A DNA stretch of 64,000 bases from Algibacter marinivivus (GCF_003143755.1 NZ_QFRI01000003.1:124001-188000); one strand, 5' to 3'. Shown: positions 41,859 through 52,204, counted from the stretch's first letter. Numbers and translations are program-made. Notes: generated from the letters alone by a model not told the origin.

Positions 41859-43571
41859 ATGAGAAAAATAATTCTAACTCTAATCGCCCTAGGTCTATTT
41901 TTTTCTTGTAAAAAAACGAATAAGCAAACAGAAGAACTTATTGTTACCAAAACATCATCTTCTAAATATGCCTGTGTGCCACCAGTAACGGATGCAAAAT
42001 GGTATAAAGAAGACAACATTGCACCTCTTTTAGATGGTTATGACGTAATTGATTACCCCATAACGACGGAAAACGATTTAGTTCAAAAATACTTTAATCA
42101 AGGTATGGCTTTGGCTTATGCATTTAATCATGCAGAAGCTGCTCGTTCTTTTCATTATGCAACAAAACTAGACCCAACTTGTGCTATGGCCTATTGGGGT
42201 TTTGCATATGTTTTGGGCCCTAATTATAATGCTGGTATGGAGCCAGATAATTACGAACGTGCATATAAAGCGATTCAAAAAGCTAAATCATTATCAAAAA
42301 ACGCCACTAAAAAAGAACAGCAATTTATAGATGCTATGGCTAAGCGTTACGCTCCTGTTCCGCCTGAAGATAGAAGTCTGTTAGATATAGATTACTCTAA
42401 AGCTTTAAAGGTGCTCTATAATGAATATCCTGATGATTCTGAAATATCATCGCTATATGTAGAGTCTATGATGAATTTACATCCATGGGATTTATATGAT
42501 AAAGCTGGGGATGCAAAACCTTGGACACCAGAAATAGTTTCTCTGTTGGAAACTTTGATTAAAAAAAATCCGAAGCATCCTGGGGCGCATCATTTTTACA
42601 TTCATGCAGTTGAAGCATCAAGTAGTCCAGAACGTTCTGATGCATCTGCAAAAGTTTTTGATGATGGTTTAGTTACTGGATCTGGGCATTTATTACATAT
42701 GCCTTCTCACACTTATATTAGAACTGGCGAATACCATAAAGGCACTTTATCTAACATAGCTGCCGTAAAAGCAGATAGTACTTATGTTAGTAATTGTCAT
42801 GCTCAAGGCGCATATCCATTAGGTTACTATCCACATAACTATCATTTTATGGCTGCAACCGCAACTTTAGAAGGCAATAAACATTGGGCCATGATAGGTG
42901 CAAATAAAGTATCTAAACATGTATATCCAGAAATTATGAAAGAACCTGGTTGGGGGACATTACAACATTATTATACCATACCCTATTATGTAGCTGTAAA
43001 ATTTAAAATGTGGGATGAAATTCTAGATATGAAGTTAGATATATACGATTTAAAATACCCAAAAGCTATTCGACATTACGCTGAAGGAATGGCGCATCTT
43101 GGAAAAGAAAATATAACTAAAGCTAAAGCAGAATTAACTGCCCTTGAAGCATTATCAGAAGATGAAACTTTAAAAGAAGTGACTATTTGGGATATTAATG
43201 ATGTTTATGTTTTGGTTCAAATTGCAAAAAAAGTTTTAGATGCTGAAATTCTTGCGCATGAAGGAAACTACAAAGCCAGTATTGTGTTATTAAGAGAAGC
43301 TATTGAGATTGAAGATGCTCTAAATTATAACGAACCACCAGATTGGTTTTTCTCTATCCGCCATCATTTAGGGCCTATATTAATGAAAAATAGACAGTAC
43401 AGAGTAGCCATTGAATTATATGAAGAAGATTTAAAAAAATTTCCAAAAAATGGTTGGGCACATCATGGGTTAAAACAAGCTTATAAAGCACTGAATGATT
43501 CTGAGCAAGTAACTATAATGAATGGCCGCATTGCAGAAAGTTGGGCGCATGCAGATTATGAAATTCAGTAA
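41859..43571 (+). CDS. TPR-repeat lipoprotein
   Basis: 570 aa. The lipobox LFFSC (Cys near residue 17) marks a lipoprotein. TPR-type helical pairs are seen at NQGMALAYAFNHAEAARSFHYATKLDP, ERAYKAIQKAKSL and late in the protein (YRVAIELYEEDLKKFPKNGWAHHGL). A conserved middle part is rich in His: GAHHFYIHAVEASSSPERS and GHLLHMPSHTYIRTGEYHKG. This family is common in flavobacteria, and its biochemical role is unknown; metal binding by the His clusters is conceivable. Monocistronic. Confidence 0.85.
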   Translation: MRKIILTLIALGLFFSCKKTNKQTEELIVTKTSSSKYACVPPVTDAKWYKEDNIAPLLDGYDVIDYPITTENDLVQKYFNQGMALAYAFNHAEAARSFHYATKLDPTCAMAYWGFAYVLGPNYNAGMEPDNYERAYKAIQKAKSLSKNATKKEQQFIDAMAKRYAPVPPEDRSLLDIDYSKALKVLYNEYPDDSEISSLYVESMMNLHPWDLYDKAGDAKPWTPEIVSLLETLIKKNPKHPGAHHFYIHAVEASSSPERSDASAKVFDDGLVTGSGHLLHMPSHTYIRTGEYHKGTLSNIAAVKADSTYVSNCHAQGAYPLGYYPHNYHFMAATATLEGNKHWAMIGANKVSKHVYPEIMKEPGWGTLQHYYTIPYYVAVKFKMWDEILDMKLDIYDLKYPKAIRHYAEGMAHLGKENITKAKAELTALEALSEDETLKEVTIWDINDVYVLVQIAKKVLDAEILAHEGNYKASIVLLREAIEIEDALNYNEPPDWFFSIRHHLGPILMKNRQYRVAIELYEEDLKKFPKNGWAHHGLKQAYKALNDSEQVTIMNGRIAESWAHADYEIQ

Positions 43572-43739
43572 ATCATTAAACTTTTGTTAAGGCGTATATT
43601 AAATAGGTTTATTATTATCGATATTCATAAATTAGCAAAAATTTTGTTTATAAATCGAGCATGCTAAAGATTTTAATACGTTATGATATGGTTATAGCGA
43701 ACTGCATGTAACAATCAAAAAAACAATAAATACAAACAC

Positions 43740-44522
43740 ATGAAATCACTATACATTTTTCTTATCTCTGCTATTTTTATATTACCTCTAAAAAGTCATG
43801 CTTTTGATGATTTTTGGGGACAAACTGGGCATCGTGTTGTTGGAAAAATAGCTGACAACTATTTAAAAGGAAAAGCAAAAAGAGAGGTAAGACGTTTGTT
43901 AAAAAGAAAATCACTTGCCTTTGTATCAACATTTGCTGATGAAATAAAAGCAGATAAACGTTATAATGAATTCTACACTTGGCATTATATAAATATGCCT
44001 CTTGATGCGAATTATGAAGATTCTAAGAAAAACCCGAAAGGGGATTTAGTAACTGGGATAGCATACTGTACAAAAATTATTAAAGATGAGAAATCTTCAG
44101 ATGATGATAAAGCATTTTACTTAAAGCTATTAATTCATCTTATTGGCGATTTACACCAACCGATGCACATTGGCTTAGAAGAAGACCGTGGTGGGAACGA
44201 TTTTAAAGTACAATGGCATTATGAAGACTCAAACTTACACAGAGTTTGGGATAGTGAAATGATTGAGAAATACGACATGACTTACACAGAATTAGCTGAT
44301 AACGCAGATATTTTAACAAAAGATCAAGTAAAAGCTATTCAAAAAGGATCTGTTATTGATTGGGTAAATGAAACACATGAACTCACAAAAAAAGTATATG
44401 CTTCTGCTAAGCCTGAGGAAAATTTAAGATATCGTTATTCTTATAAGAATTTTAAAACCGTTAGAAGTCAATTACAAATTGCTGGCATTCGTTTAGCGCA
44501 ATATTTGAATGATTTGTTTTAA
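43740..44522 (+). CDS. S1/P1 nuclease
   Basis: 260 aa with signal peptide (KSLYIFLISAIFILPLKSHAF). The zinc ligands of the family are in order: the Trp near the mature N-terminus and His in DDFWGQTGHRVVGKIAD, Asp in FADEIKAD, WHYINMP, HLIGDLHQPMH and GGNDFKVQ, then NLHRVWDSEMIE. It degrades single-stranded DNA/RNA or removes 3' phosphates outside the cytoplasm, probably for phosphate and nucleoside scavenging. A good terminator follows. Confidence 0.93.
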   Translation: MKSLYIFLISAIFILPLKSHAFDDFWGQTGHRVVGKIADNYLKGKAKREVRRLLKRKSLAFVSTFADEIKADKRYNEFYTWHYINMPLDANYEDSKKNPKGDLVTGIAYCTKIIKDEKSSDDDKAFYLKLLIHLIGDLHQPMHIGLEEDRGGNDFKVQWHYEDSNLHRVWDSEMIEKYDMTYTELADNADILTKDQVKAIQKGSVIDWVNETHELTKKVYASAKPEENLRYRYSYKNFKTVRSQLQIAGIRLAQYLNDLF

Positions 44523-44544
44523 AAAGCAATAACTTATAAAATAT

Positions 44545-44579
44545 AAAAAGGCTAACTTAATTTAAAAGTTAGCCTTTTT
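44545..44579 (+). terminator. Bidirectional terminator
   Basis: Perfect 14-bp stem AAAAAGGCTAACTT / AAGTTAGCCTTTTT with a 7-base loop, between the nuclease gene and the convergent dihydrolipoyl dehydrogenase gene. Confidence 0.85.
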
Positions 44580-44609
44580 GTTTTAACAGATTTCTGCTTT
44601 CTCAGGAAT

Positions 44610-46010
44610 TTATATATGCAGTGCTCTATCCTCAGTAGCCGCTAAAGCCGCTTCTTTAATAGCCTCAGTAAATGTTGGATGCGCGTGAGACATACGAGAT
44701 ACATCTTCTGCAGAAGCACGGTACTCCATAGCCACAACAGCCTCAGCAATCATATCTGCTGCACGTGCTCCAATCATGTGCACTCCTAGAATTTCATCAG
44801 TTGCTTTATCTGCTAAGATTTTTACAAAACCATCTAAATCCATACTTGCTCTACTTCTACCTAAAGCTCGCATTGGGAAGGACCCCACTTTGTAATCTAT
44901 TCCTGCTTCTTTTAATTCCTCTTCAGTTTTACCAACTGCAGCAACTTCTGGCCATGTGTAAACCACACCAGGAATTAAATTATAATCAATATGTGGTTTT
45001 TGTCCTGCTAAAGTTTCAGCTACAAAAACACCTTCTTCTTCAGCTTTATGTGCCAACATTGCTCCTTTAACTACATCTCCAATTGCATATATATTTGAAG
45101 CAGATGTTTGTAAATGTCCGTTTACTTCCACTCGACCTCTGTCATCCAATTTTACACCTGCAGCTTCGGCATTTAAACCATCTGTATAAGGACGACGGCC
45201 AACAGAAACTAAACAGTAATCCCCTTTAAACTCTACTTCTTCACCTTTTTTATTGTCTGCTTTCACAATAACCTCATCGCCTTTACGAGTAACAGACTTC
45301 ACTTTATGAGATACTTGCATTTTGAATTTAGCTTTCTTAAAAACCTTATTCAATTCTTTAGATAAACCAGCATCCATAGTAGGAATGATTCTGTCCATAT
45401 ATTCAACAACGGTAACCTCAGCACCTAACCTTCTATATACTTGTCCTAATTCTAAACCAATTACACCGCCACCAATAACAATCATGTGTTTTGGGATTTC
45501 TTTAAGCTTTAAAGCTTCTGTAGATGTAATAATTCTTTCTTTATCTAATTCAATAAATGGCAAATTAGATGGCTTACTTCCAGTGGCTATAATCGTGTTT
45601 TTTGCTTCAATCTCTGTAGTTTCCTCACCAGAAATTGTAATATGAGTGGCATCTTTAAAACTTCCTAAGCCTTGATAAACATCAATCTTATTCTTCTTCA
45701 TTAAAAAATCAATACCTCCAGTAGTTTGATCAACAACGGCTTGCTTACGCGCGATCATTTTCTCTAAATTCACTTTAACCTCTCCTGGTACTTCAATACC
45801 ATGCTCTTCAAAATGCTTTACAGCATCTTCATAATGATGAGAAGAATCTAAAAGTGCTTTACTTGGAATACAACCTACATTTAAACAGGTACCTCCCAAT
45901 GTGGAATATTTTTCTATAATGGCAGTTTTCATGCCTAATTGCGCGCAACGAATAGCTGCAACATAACCTCCAGGACCAGAACCGATAACGGCTACATCGT
46001 ATGAATTCAT
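44610..46010 (-). CDS. lpdA: Dihydrolipoyl dehydrogenase (E3)
   Basis: 466 aa. FAD-binding GSGPGGYVAAIRCAQLG, redox-active disulfide GGTCLNVGCIPSKALL, NAD-binding GGGVIGLELGQVYRRLG, FAD motif YAIGDVVKGAMLAHKAEEEG, and the active-site HAHPTFTEAIKEA with the catalytic His-Glu pair. It regenerates lipoamide for the pyruvate and 2-oxoglutarate dehydrogenase and glycine cleavage complexes. No partner subunits are encoded nearby, as usual in this group. Confidence 0.95.
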   Translation of the reverse strand: MNSYDVAVIGSGPGGYVAAIRCAQLGMKTAIIEKYSTLGGTCLNVGCIPSKALLDSSHHYEDAVKHFEEHGIEVPGEVKVNLEKMIARKQAVVDQTTGGIDFLMKKNKIDVYQGLGSFKDATHITISGEETTEIEAKNTIIATGSKPSNLPFIELDKERIITSTEALKLKEIPKHMIVIGGGVIGLELGQVYRRLGAEVTVVEYMDRIIPTMDAGLSKELNKVFKKAKFKMQVSHKVKSVTRKGDEVIVKADNKKGEEVEFKGDYCLVSVGRRPYTDGLNAEAAGVKLDDRGRVEVNGHLQTSASNIYAIGDVVKGAMLAHKAEEEGVFVAETLAGQKPHIDYNLIPGVVYTWPEVAAVGKTEEELKEAGIDYKVGSFPMRALGRSRASMDLDGFVKILADKATDEILGVHMIGARAADMIAEAVVAMEYRASAEDVSRMSHAHPTFTEAIKEAALAATEDRALHI

Positions 46011-46093
46011 ATTATAATTTTGAAGTTTTTCTATTTAAAAATCGAAAACCAAAAATACGAATGTTTTGCGGGAAGGCAATAAAAAAATATAGC

Positions 46094-46597
46094 TTAATAC
46101 AACGGAATTCTAGTTTCTTTTAAACCTAAAGAAATTAAATAATCTTTTACTTCTAATGAATCATCACCACCTCGTTCTGCATGATGCAATAATGTATAGC
46201 CATGCGGTCCTTTTGCATTTAATAAATTTGGCATAAAATCAAGCATTAATTTTATAGAGTCAATTTTCCCAAAAAGCGCCATTGTAAATATATTAGCTTG
46301 TGCGCCTCGATTTAGTAAATACGTTGCTATTTCTTTATTTCCAACATGACAAGCTGCTCCAAGTCCTGTTTCAAAATCACCTCGTCTCCAATCATGAGCA
46401 GCATTTAATAATGTTGGATGTTCTTCTAATAAGGGCTTAACAATATCAAATTTACCATGTGAAGCACCTACAAATTTTTCGACTAAAGCCTTATCTAATT
46501 GAGGCTCTTCTTGCGGTTTTGTAAAAGAGAATAATGGTATTGCAGGTATAATAAGTGAAGTAACTCCTACTGATTTGATAAACTGTTTACGATTCAT
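46094..46597 (-). CDS. Ankyrin-repeat protein with export signal
   Basis: 167 aa. The N-terminus NRKQFIKSVGVTSLIIPAIPLFSF looks like an export signal with a Tat-like RKQFIK but not the full twin arginine. After it are two to three ankyrin repeats (FVGASHGKFDIVKPLLEEHPTLLNAAHDW, LGAACHVGNKEIATYLLNRGAQANIF, HGYTLLHHAERGGD). A binding protein outside the cytoplasm; the partner is unknown. Own gene, no operon partners. Confidence 0.82.
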   Translation of the reverse strand: MNRKQFIKSVGVTSLIIPAIPLFSFTKPQEEPQLDKALVEKFVGASHGKFDIVKPLLEEHPTLLNAAHDWRRGDFETGLGAACHVGNKEIATYLLNRGAQANIFTMALFGKIDSIKLMLDFMPNLLNAKGPHGYTLLHHAERGGDDSLEVKDYLISLGLKETRIPLY

Positions 46598-46666
46598 AAT
46601 AAAATGATTTTCATTAAAACTAAAAATAAAAAATCATTTAAGTATTGGGTTTAACAAGGCTTTATG

Positions 46667-48268
46667 TTAATTGTTTTTATAAATATCATTTAAAACCCAT
46701 TCTAATTCTGTGTCAAAATCTGACTGACTGTCTTTAACATTCTGCAAAACTTCAACATCTGGTTTAATACCATAACCATCAGGTGTTTGTTTATAAGGCG
46801 CTTCAATTTGCATTAATCCCATACGCACTTTTACTTTAGATGTTGGTAATTGATATGATTTATAGATACCTGCAACGGTTCCGTTATATGCGCCACCAGT
46901 TTCTTCTCCAACAAAAGTAGCACGTTTATTAGCTTTTAAATGTGTTGATAACAACGATGAGGCCGAAAACGAATTACCATTTATAAGTACATACATTTTA
47001 CCTTTATAATTGAGCTTATTAGGTTTCTTAACCTTATTGTGTTTATTGAACTTATAGTAAATTTTTCCATCCCTCTTTCTTGTTTTTAAAAGGTTATGAG
47101 TAGCTACAATTGGAAACAATAAGCCACCGGCAACTTTAATACTATTGGGTGTTGTATTACTCATAAAAGATTTTAAAAATGGGGTTCTGGTTTTTACTTC
47201 ACTTTCAGCAATAAACTGGTAATCTTTATCTGTGAGGTAAGAATACAAGTAATCTATTTCTGAAATGCGTCCGCCTCCATTATCTCTTAAATCTAAAATA
47301 AAATGTTCGGTTTTAGCTGATTCAATTTTTTCGAAACTTTCTTTATAAAACTTTTTATATGGCCCGTTACTAAAACTTCTGATTTTCATATAAGCTACTG
47401 TACTATCTTTTCCTTTAAAACTAAAATTGCGTGTATATTGCTTACGCTTTCCTAAATAACCAAATTTCCTGTTATCCTTTTTTCTTTTTTTCTTTGCTAG
47501 TTTAATAGCTTGTTTTTCTTCCTTAGTTAGTTTTTTAGGTTTTGCTTTTTCTAAAGAAACAGTATCTATTACTTTATCATTTTTTTCTTTTTTTTCATCT
47601 TTCTCAATACGTCTAAATATTTTTGAAAACAGCGAATCTTTAGACTTAAAAGTCATTTTTAAACTATCTAGATAGCCTTTATCTCTATAATAAAAAACAG
47701 AAAACCCTTTGGATATAAATCTATCATGAAGTGTTTTGTTATAGCCATCAGAAGCAAAGCGAGTTTTATATGTTTCAACTAATTTTGAAGCTGGTTCATC
47801 ATTTATATTTACAACTTCTTTACCAACTAAAGTGGAGTCTTTTCCTCGATAATCTTTCACCCAAAGTTTTCCTTCTAAATACTCAAAATCTAAATCGTAA
47901 AATTCAAACTTCTTCTTTTTAAGTGCTTTCCGCTCTCTTTTTGTAAACCATTTACTAACTGAACCTACAGAAACATGCCCTTGTTTTACTTCTGCAACAA
48001 CAGGTGCTAACTTTTTATAAAATGATCTTGAATCTAAAGGTTGGCTTATAGATTTCTTAAGGCTATCAAATTTGAAATCTAAAGTTTCTTTTGCAGTATA
48101 TTGATATAATTTAGGATGATGTTTCTTTAATTGACTATACAACTTGTCAACATCTTCTTGCAAATCAAAAACTGAATGCAACTTGGTAATTTGCTCATTA
48201 TGCTTCTTAACACTTTTACAAGAAGCTAATAAAAACAATAAAAGAAATGATAAAAAAACTTTATTCAT
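46667..48268 (-). CDS. S41-family C-terminal processing peptidase, lipoprotein
   Basis: 533 aa. A lipobox LLASC near residue 17 makes it a likely lipoprotein. The peptidase core is in the second half: VAYMKIRSFSNGPYKKFY, then FILDLRDNGGGRI, MYVLINGNSFSASSLLSTHLK with the catalytic Ser, and VGEETGGAYNGT. A very basic insert (KKRKKDNRK within about 235-265) splits the N-terminal and catalytic parts. There is no classical PDZ domain visible. Peptide or protein turnover at the cell surface is likely; the target is unknown. Confidence 0.85.
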   Translation of the reverse strand: MNKVFLSFLLLFLLASCKSVKKHNEQITKLHSVFDLQEDVDKLYSQLKKHHPKLYQYTAKETLDFKFDSLKKSISQPLDSRSFYKKLAPVVAEVKQGHVSVGSVSKWFTKRERKALKKKKFEFYDLDFEYLEGKLWVKDYRGKDSTLVGKEVVNINDEPASKLVETYKTRFASDGYNKTLHDRFISKGFSVFYYRDKGYLDSLKMTFKSKDSLFSKIFRRIEKDEKKEKNDKVIDTVSLEKAKPKKLTKEEKQAIKLAKKKRKKDNRKFGYLGKRKQYTRNFSFKGKDSTVAYMKIRSFSNGPYKKFYKESFEKIESAKTEHFILDLRDNGGGRISEIDYLYSYLTDKDYQFIAESEVKTRTPFLKSFMSNTTPNSIKVAGGLLFPIVATHNLLKTRKRDGKIYYKFNKHNKVKKPNKLNYKGKMYVLINGNSFSASSLLSTHLKANKRATFVGEETGGAYNGTVAGIYKSYQLPTSKVKVRMGLMQIEAPYKQTPDGYGIKPDVEVLQNVKDSQSDFDTELEWVLNDIYKNN

Positions 48269-48364
48269 ATAAGCTAAAATAGGAGTATTTATAATATCTA
48301 AAAACAGATTAATGTTTCTTTAACTTTTGAATACAATCAAACAAAATCCTTTGAATAATTTATG

Positions 48365-48372
48365 TAGTTTTG
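48365..48372 (+). promoter_or_regulatory. smpB -7 box
   Basis: TAGTTTTG, exact match to TAnnTTTG, ends 6 bases before the ATG at 48379, so a leaderless mRNA is expected. Confidence 0.55.
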
Positions 48373-48378
48373 TGCTTC

Positions 48379-48837
48379 ATGCAAAAACACATTAACATAC
48401 AGAACAAAAAGGCGCGGTTTCAATATGAGATTTTAGACAAGTACACTGCTGGTATTGTACTAACTGGCACTGAAATAAAATCGATTAGAAGCAGCAAAGC
48501 GTCTATTGCTGAAAGTTTTTGCGAGTTTAGTGAAAATGGTGAATTATTTGTAGTGAATATGACCATTCAAGAATATGCTTTTGGTAATTACTACAACCAT
48601 AAACCAAAAGCCACCAGAAAGTTACTTTTAAACAAAAAGGAACTCAAAAAATTAAATAAAGAGGTTCAAAATACCGGACTTACTATTATTCCATTGCGTT
48701 TATTCATTAATGATAAAGGTTACGCGAAGTTAGAGATTGCTCTAGCGAAAGGTAAAAAGCTATATGATAAGCGTGAAAATATAAAAGATAGAGACAATAA
48801 GCGCGATTTAGATAGAATCAAAAAAGCTTATAAATAA
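48379..48837 (+). CDS. smpB: SsrA-binding protein SmpB
   Basis: 152 aa from the ATG at 48379; the frame opens at a TTG three codons earlier inside the promoter. Typical parts: [66 protein letters not shown] and the basic tail [20 protein letters not shown]. It carries tmRNA to stalled ribosomes in trans-translation. The tmRNA gene itself is not in this window. Confidence 0.97.
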   Translation: MQKHINIQNKKARFQYEILDKYTAGIVLTGTEIKSIRSSKASIAESFCEFSENGELFVVNMTIQEYAFGNYYNHKPKATRKLLLNKKELKKLNKEVQNTGLTIIPLRLFINDKGYAKLEIALAKGKKLYDKRENIKDRDNKRDLDRIKKAYK

Positions 48838-48902
48838 TTTAAGGGTTTATTAACGCTTCAATTTATTAGTATTCTCTATTTTACAATTCTAAAAACTTTA
48901 TC

Positions 48903-49454
48903 ATGAAAAAACTATTAGCATTTCTACTTCTTGCTGTTATAACATTCAATATACAAGCTCAAGAAAAACCTAAAAAAGAAATTATAGAAACTAAAGAATT
49001 TAAAGTTGATAGCACGTCTGTTTTAACTTTAGACAGTACTATAAAAGCTTTATACGCTGTGATTTCTGGTGAAAAAGGAGAAGAACGAAATTGGAAACAG
49101 TTTAAGTTTCTTTTTAAACCTGATGCTAAATTGATTCCATCTGGAAAAGATAAATCTGGAACTTACAGAGTACGTTATATGACTCCTGACGATTATATTA
49201 AAGGTTCAGGAAAATGGTTAGTTGAAAATGGTTTTTTTGAAAAAGAATTACATCGTGAAGTTGATACCTTTGGGAATATTACTCAGGTATTTAGTTCTTA
49301 TGAATCATTTTATAGTGAAAGTGATGAAACCCCATTTATGAGAGGTATTAATAGTATCCAGCTTTTAAATGATGGAAAGCGTTGGTGGGTAATAAATATA
49401 TATTGGTCTCAAGAAACAAAAGACAATCCTATCCCAAAAAAATACTTACCTTAA
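48903..49454 (+). CDS. Secreted NTF2-like protein
   Basis: 183 aa. Signal peptide MKKLLAFLLLAVITFNIQAQ. The mature part fits an NTF2/SnoaL-like cone fold: LDSTIKALYAVISGEKGEERNWKQFKFLFKPDAKLIP, then YMTPDDYIKGSGKWL, FFEKELHREVDTFGNITQVFSSYE and SIQLLNDGKRWWVINIYW. These folds bind small molecules or act as minor enzymes. 36 bp before the peptidase gene, probably one transcript. Confidence 0.8.
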   Translation: MKKLLAFLLLAVITFNIQAQEKPKKEIIETKEFKVDSTSVLTLDSTIKALYAVISGEKGEERNWKQFKFLFKPDAKLIPSGKDKSGTYRVRYMTPDDYIKGSGKWLVENGFFEKELHREVDTFGNITQVFSSYESFYSESDETPFMRGINSIQLLNDGKRWWVINIYWSQETKDNPIPKKYLP

Positions 49455-49490
49455 ACAACAAGAATATAACCATATAAATTTCAATCCATT

Positions 49491-51371
49491 ATGCTAAAAA
49501 AAACAACCTTTTTATTTATACTTTTAATAGTATTTACTTTTGAAATTAAAGCACAAGAAACTACTAAACCTGTTTTTAAAGATGGTGAAGCTCAAATAGT
49601 TGAAGCTTTTAACACTCCCGAAAAATGGGTTAGACATGATTTATTTGTTGAAACCGAATTTGATACCGATGGCGATGGAAAACTAGACCGTGTGCATGTA
49701 GATGTTACAAGACCATATCAAACTGATACCGAAGGCTTAAAACTACCTATTATTTATGAATCTAGTCCTTATTACGCTGGAGTTGCACCAGATGTTGATG
49801 GTGTTTTTTGGGATGTTAAACATGAATTGGGTGAAACGGCTAAAGAACGTGCGCATCCAGAGGTAAAACGATTAGGTGAACGCCCAATTATTTCAAATTC
49901 TCAAATTAAAAAATGGGTTCCTAGAGGTTACATTGTTGTACACTCATCATCTCCAGGCACTGGATTATCACAAGGATCTCCAACTGTTGGTGATGACAAT
50001 GAATCATTAGCTCCAAAAGCTGTTGTTGACTGGTTATGTGGTAGAGCAAAAGGCTACACAGAGCCTTACGGTAATGAGGAAGTTAAAGCATTTTGGAGTA
50101 CTGGAAAAGTAGGAATGACAGGGACATCATATAATGGCACAATTCCATTAGCTGCAGCAACTACGGGTGTAGAGGGATTAAAGGTTATTATTCCTATTGC
50201 TCCAAATACATCATACTATCATTATTACCGTTCAAATGGTTTAGTACGTTCTCCTGGTGGTTATTTAGGTGAAGATATAGATGTACTTTACGATTATATT
50301 CATAGCGGTGGCGAAGAGCCTCTTGTTATTAATAACTTTAAAAAAGTAAATGATTCTGATATACCCAAAGCTTTTAAAAACAAAAGAGCTTACAGTAACG
50401 CTATGGTTAGAGATTCTGAAATGAAAAACGGAATGGATAGAATTACTGGGGATTATAATGATTTTTGGGCTGGACGAGATTACTTAAACGATATGGCTCC
50501 TATGAAAGCAGCATTATTAATGTCTCATGGATTTAATGATTGGAATGTGATGCCAGAACATAGCTACCGTATTTATAAAAAAGCGAAAGAAATGGGCTTA
50601 GAAACTGGTATTTATTACCATCAATACGGACATGGCGGACCGCCACCTATAAGTATGATGAACAAATGGTTTACTCATTATTTGCACGGTATTGAAAATG
50701 GTATTGAAAACGAACCCAATAAAGCTTGGATTGTTCGAGAAGATGATAAAATGGAATCTCCAACTGGTTATAAAGATTATCCAAATCCTGATGCAGAACC
50801 TGTAACATTTCACTTAACTCCTGGCGCACCAGAAGCAGGTGGTTTAACCACTATAAAAACTCAAAAACAAGGTAGAGAAACATTAACTGATAATTACTCA
50901 TTTTCAGGAGAAGCTTTAGCTCGAGCAGAAATTACAAGTCATCGTTTATTATATGTAACTCCAAAACTTAAAAAAGAGGTTCATATTTCTGGTGTACCAA
51001 AAATCACTGTAAAATTGGCAAGTAATAAACCTGCTGCAAATTTATCAGTTTGGTTAGTTTCACTTCCGTGGAATGCTAGTAGAAGAGCAAAAACTACTGA
51101 TAATATTATCACTCGTGGTTGGGCAGATCCTCAAAATCATAAATCAATAAGAGAAAGTGAACCCTTAGTTCCTGGTAAGTTTTATGATGTTACTTTTGAT
51201 TTGCAACCAGATGATCAAATTATTAAAGCTGGACAGCAAATTGGTTTGATGATTTTTTCTAGTGATAAAGAATATACTTTACATCCTAAACCAGGTGCAG
51301 AATTAACTATTGATTTAGATGGAACTCATTTAACTTTACCTATTGTTGGAGGTAGTGAAAATTTAGATTAA
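49491..51371 (+). CDS. Secreted X-Pro dipeptidyl-peptidase (S15 / CocE-NonD family)
   Basis: 626 aa. Signal peptide ending in KAQE. The alpha/beta hydrolase core has PIIYESSPYYAG, YIVVHSSSPGTGLSQGSP, the nucleophile GMTGTSYNGTIPLAAAT with the catalytic Ser, and SHGFNDWNVMPEHSY with the acid and YHQYGHGGPP with the His. The C-terminal jelly-roll domain ends near LTLPIVGG. It probably removes X-Pro dipeptides from peptides outside the cytoplasm. It may be co-transcribed with the NTF2-like gene. Confidence 0.9.
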   Translation: MLKKTTFLFILLIVFTFEIKAQETTKPVFKDGEAQIVEAFNTPEKWVRHDLFVETEFDTDGDGKLDRVHVDVTRPYQTDTEGLKLPIIYESSPYYAGVAPDVDGVFWDVKHELGETAKERAHPEVKRLGERPIISNSQIKKWVPRGYIVVHSSSPGTGLSQGSPTVGDDNESLAPKAVVDWLCGRAKGYTEPYGNEEVKAFWSTGKVGMTGTSYNGTIPLAAATTGVEGLKVIIPIAPNTSYYHYYRSNGLVRSPGGYLGEDIDVLYDYIHSGGEEPLVINNFKKVNDSDIPKAFKNKRAYSNAMVRDSEMKNGMDRITGDYNDFWAGRDYLNDMAPMKAALLMSHGFNDWNVMPEHSYRIYKKAKEMGLETGIYYHQYGHGGPPPISMMNKWFTHYLHGIENGIENEPNKAWIVREDDKMESPTGYKDYPNPDAEPVTFHLTPGAPEAGGLTTIKTQKQGRETLTDNYSFSGEALARAEITSHRLLYVTPKLKKEVHISGVPKITVKLASNKPAANLSVWLVSLPWNASRRAKTTDNIITRGWADPQNHKSIRESEPLVPGKFYDVTFDLQPDDQIIKAGQQIGLMIFSSDKEYTLHPKPGAELTIDLDGTHLTLPIVGGSENLD

Positions 51372-51395
51372 GCATTAAATTCATATTATATTGAA

Positions 51396-51432
51396 AACAA
51401 AAAGCCCTTGACTAAGTCAAGGGCTTTTTGTT
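51396..51432 (+). terminator. Strong bidirectional terminator
   Basis: Stem AACAAAAAGCCCTTGACT / AGTCAAGGGCTTTTTGTT, perfect over the whole arms, between two convergent genes. It reaches 2 bp into the stop codon of pcm. Confidence 0.9.
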
Positions 51433-52072
51433 AATTCTTATCCTCCAATAAAGGCACAAATCTAAATTCTCCAAATTCTTCTTGCTCAAATTCTTTTTGC
51501 CCTTTTCTAGTAAACATAGTCATTACTTGTACATCATGTCCAACTGGAATAACAAGCTTACCTCCTATTTTTAATTGACTCAGTAAAGGCTTAGGAACAA
51601 AAGGAGCTCCTGCTGTAACTATAACACCATCAAAAGGTGCTTCTTCTTCCAAACCAATATAACCATCTCCAAAAACGAGTTTCTTAGCACGATAACCTAA
51701 TTTAGGAAGAAACTTACTCGTTTTTTTAAACAATTCGTTTTGGCGTTCAATACTATAAACTTTGGCCCCTAATTCGCATAAAACAGCAGTTTGGTAACCA
51801 CTACCTGTACCAATTTCAAGAATTTTATCACCTGATTTTATTTTTAATAATTCAGATTGAAACGCTACTGTATATGGTTGAGATATAGTTTGGTCTGCAC
51901 CAATTGGAAAGGCTTTGTCTTGATAAGCATGGTCTAAAAAACTAGAATCCATAAATAAATGCCTTGGTATTTTTCCTATAGCTTTTAAAACATTAGCATC
52001 TGTTATACCTTTGTTTTTTAATATGTTAACTAATTGCTGTCTTAATCCTTGGTGCTTAAAAGTGTCTTTCAA
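51431..52072 (-). CDS. pcm: Protein-L-isoaspartate O-methyltransferase
   Basis: 213 aa. Family hallmarks: RHLFMDSSFLDHAYQDKAFPIGADQTISQPYTVAFQ, the AdoMet loop ILEIGTGSGYQTAVL, YSIERQNELFKKT, and DGVIVTAGAPFVPKPLLSQLKIGGKLVIPVG. It methylates isoaspartyl residues to start repair of aged proteins. Start is TTG at 52072 (KDTFKHQGLRQQLV follows); no ATG is present upstream in frame. Confidence 0.95.
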   Translation of the reverse strand: MKDTFKHQGLRQQLVNILKNKGITDANVLKAIGKIPRHLFMDSSFLDHAYQDKAFPIGADQTISQPYTVAFQSELLKIKSGDKILEIGTGSGYQTAVLCELGAKVYSIERQNELFKKTSKFLPKLGYRAKKLVFGDGYIGLEEEAPFDGVIVTAGAPFVPKPLLSQLKIGGKLVIPVGHDVQVMTMFTRKGQKEFEQEEFGEFRFVPLLEDKN

Positions 52073-52204
52073 TTCTGGTGGCGTTTGGTTTGCTAAAATT
52101 AGGTAAAGATTTTCAAGCTTAAAAACTATTTTTTCAGATTTTATTATTCTGAATATATCGTCTAAAATTTTAGATTAATTCTTAACTTCATCTTTTAAAT
52201 ATCT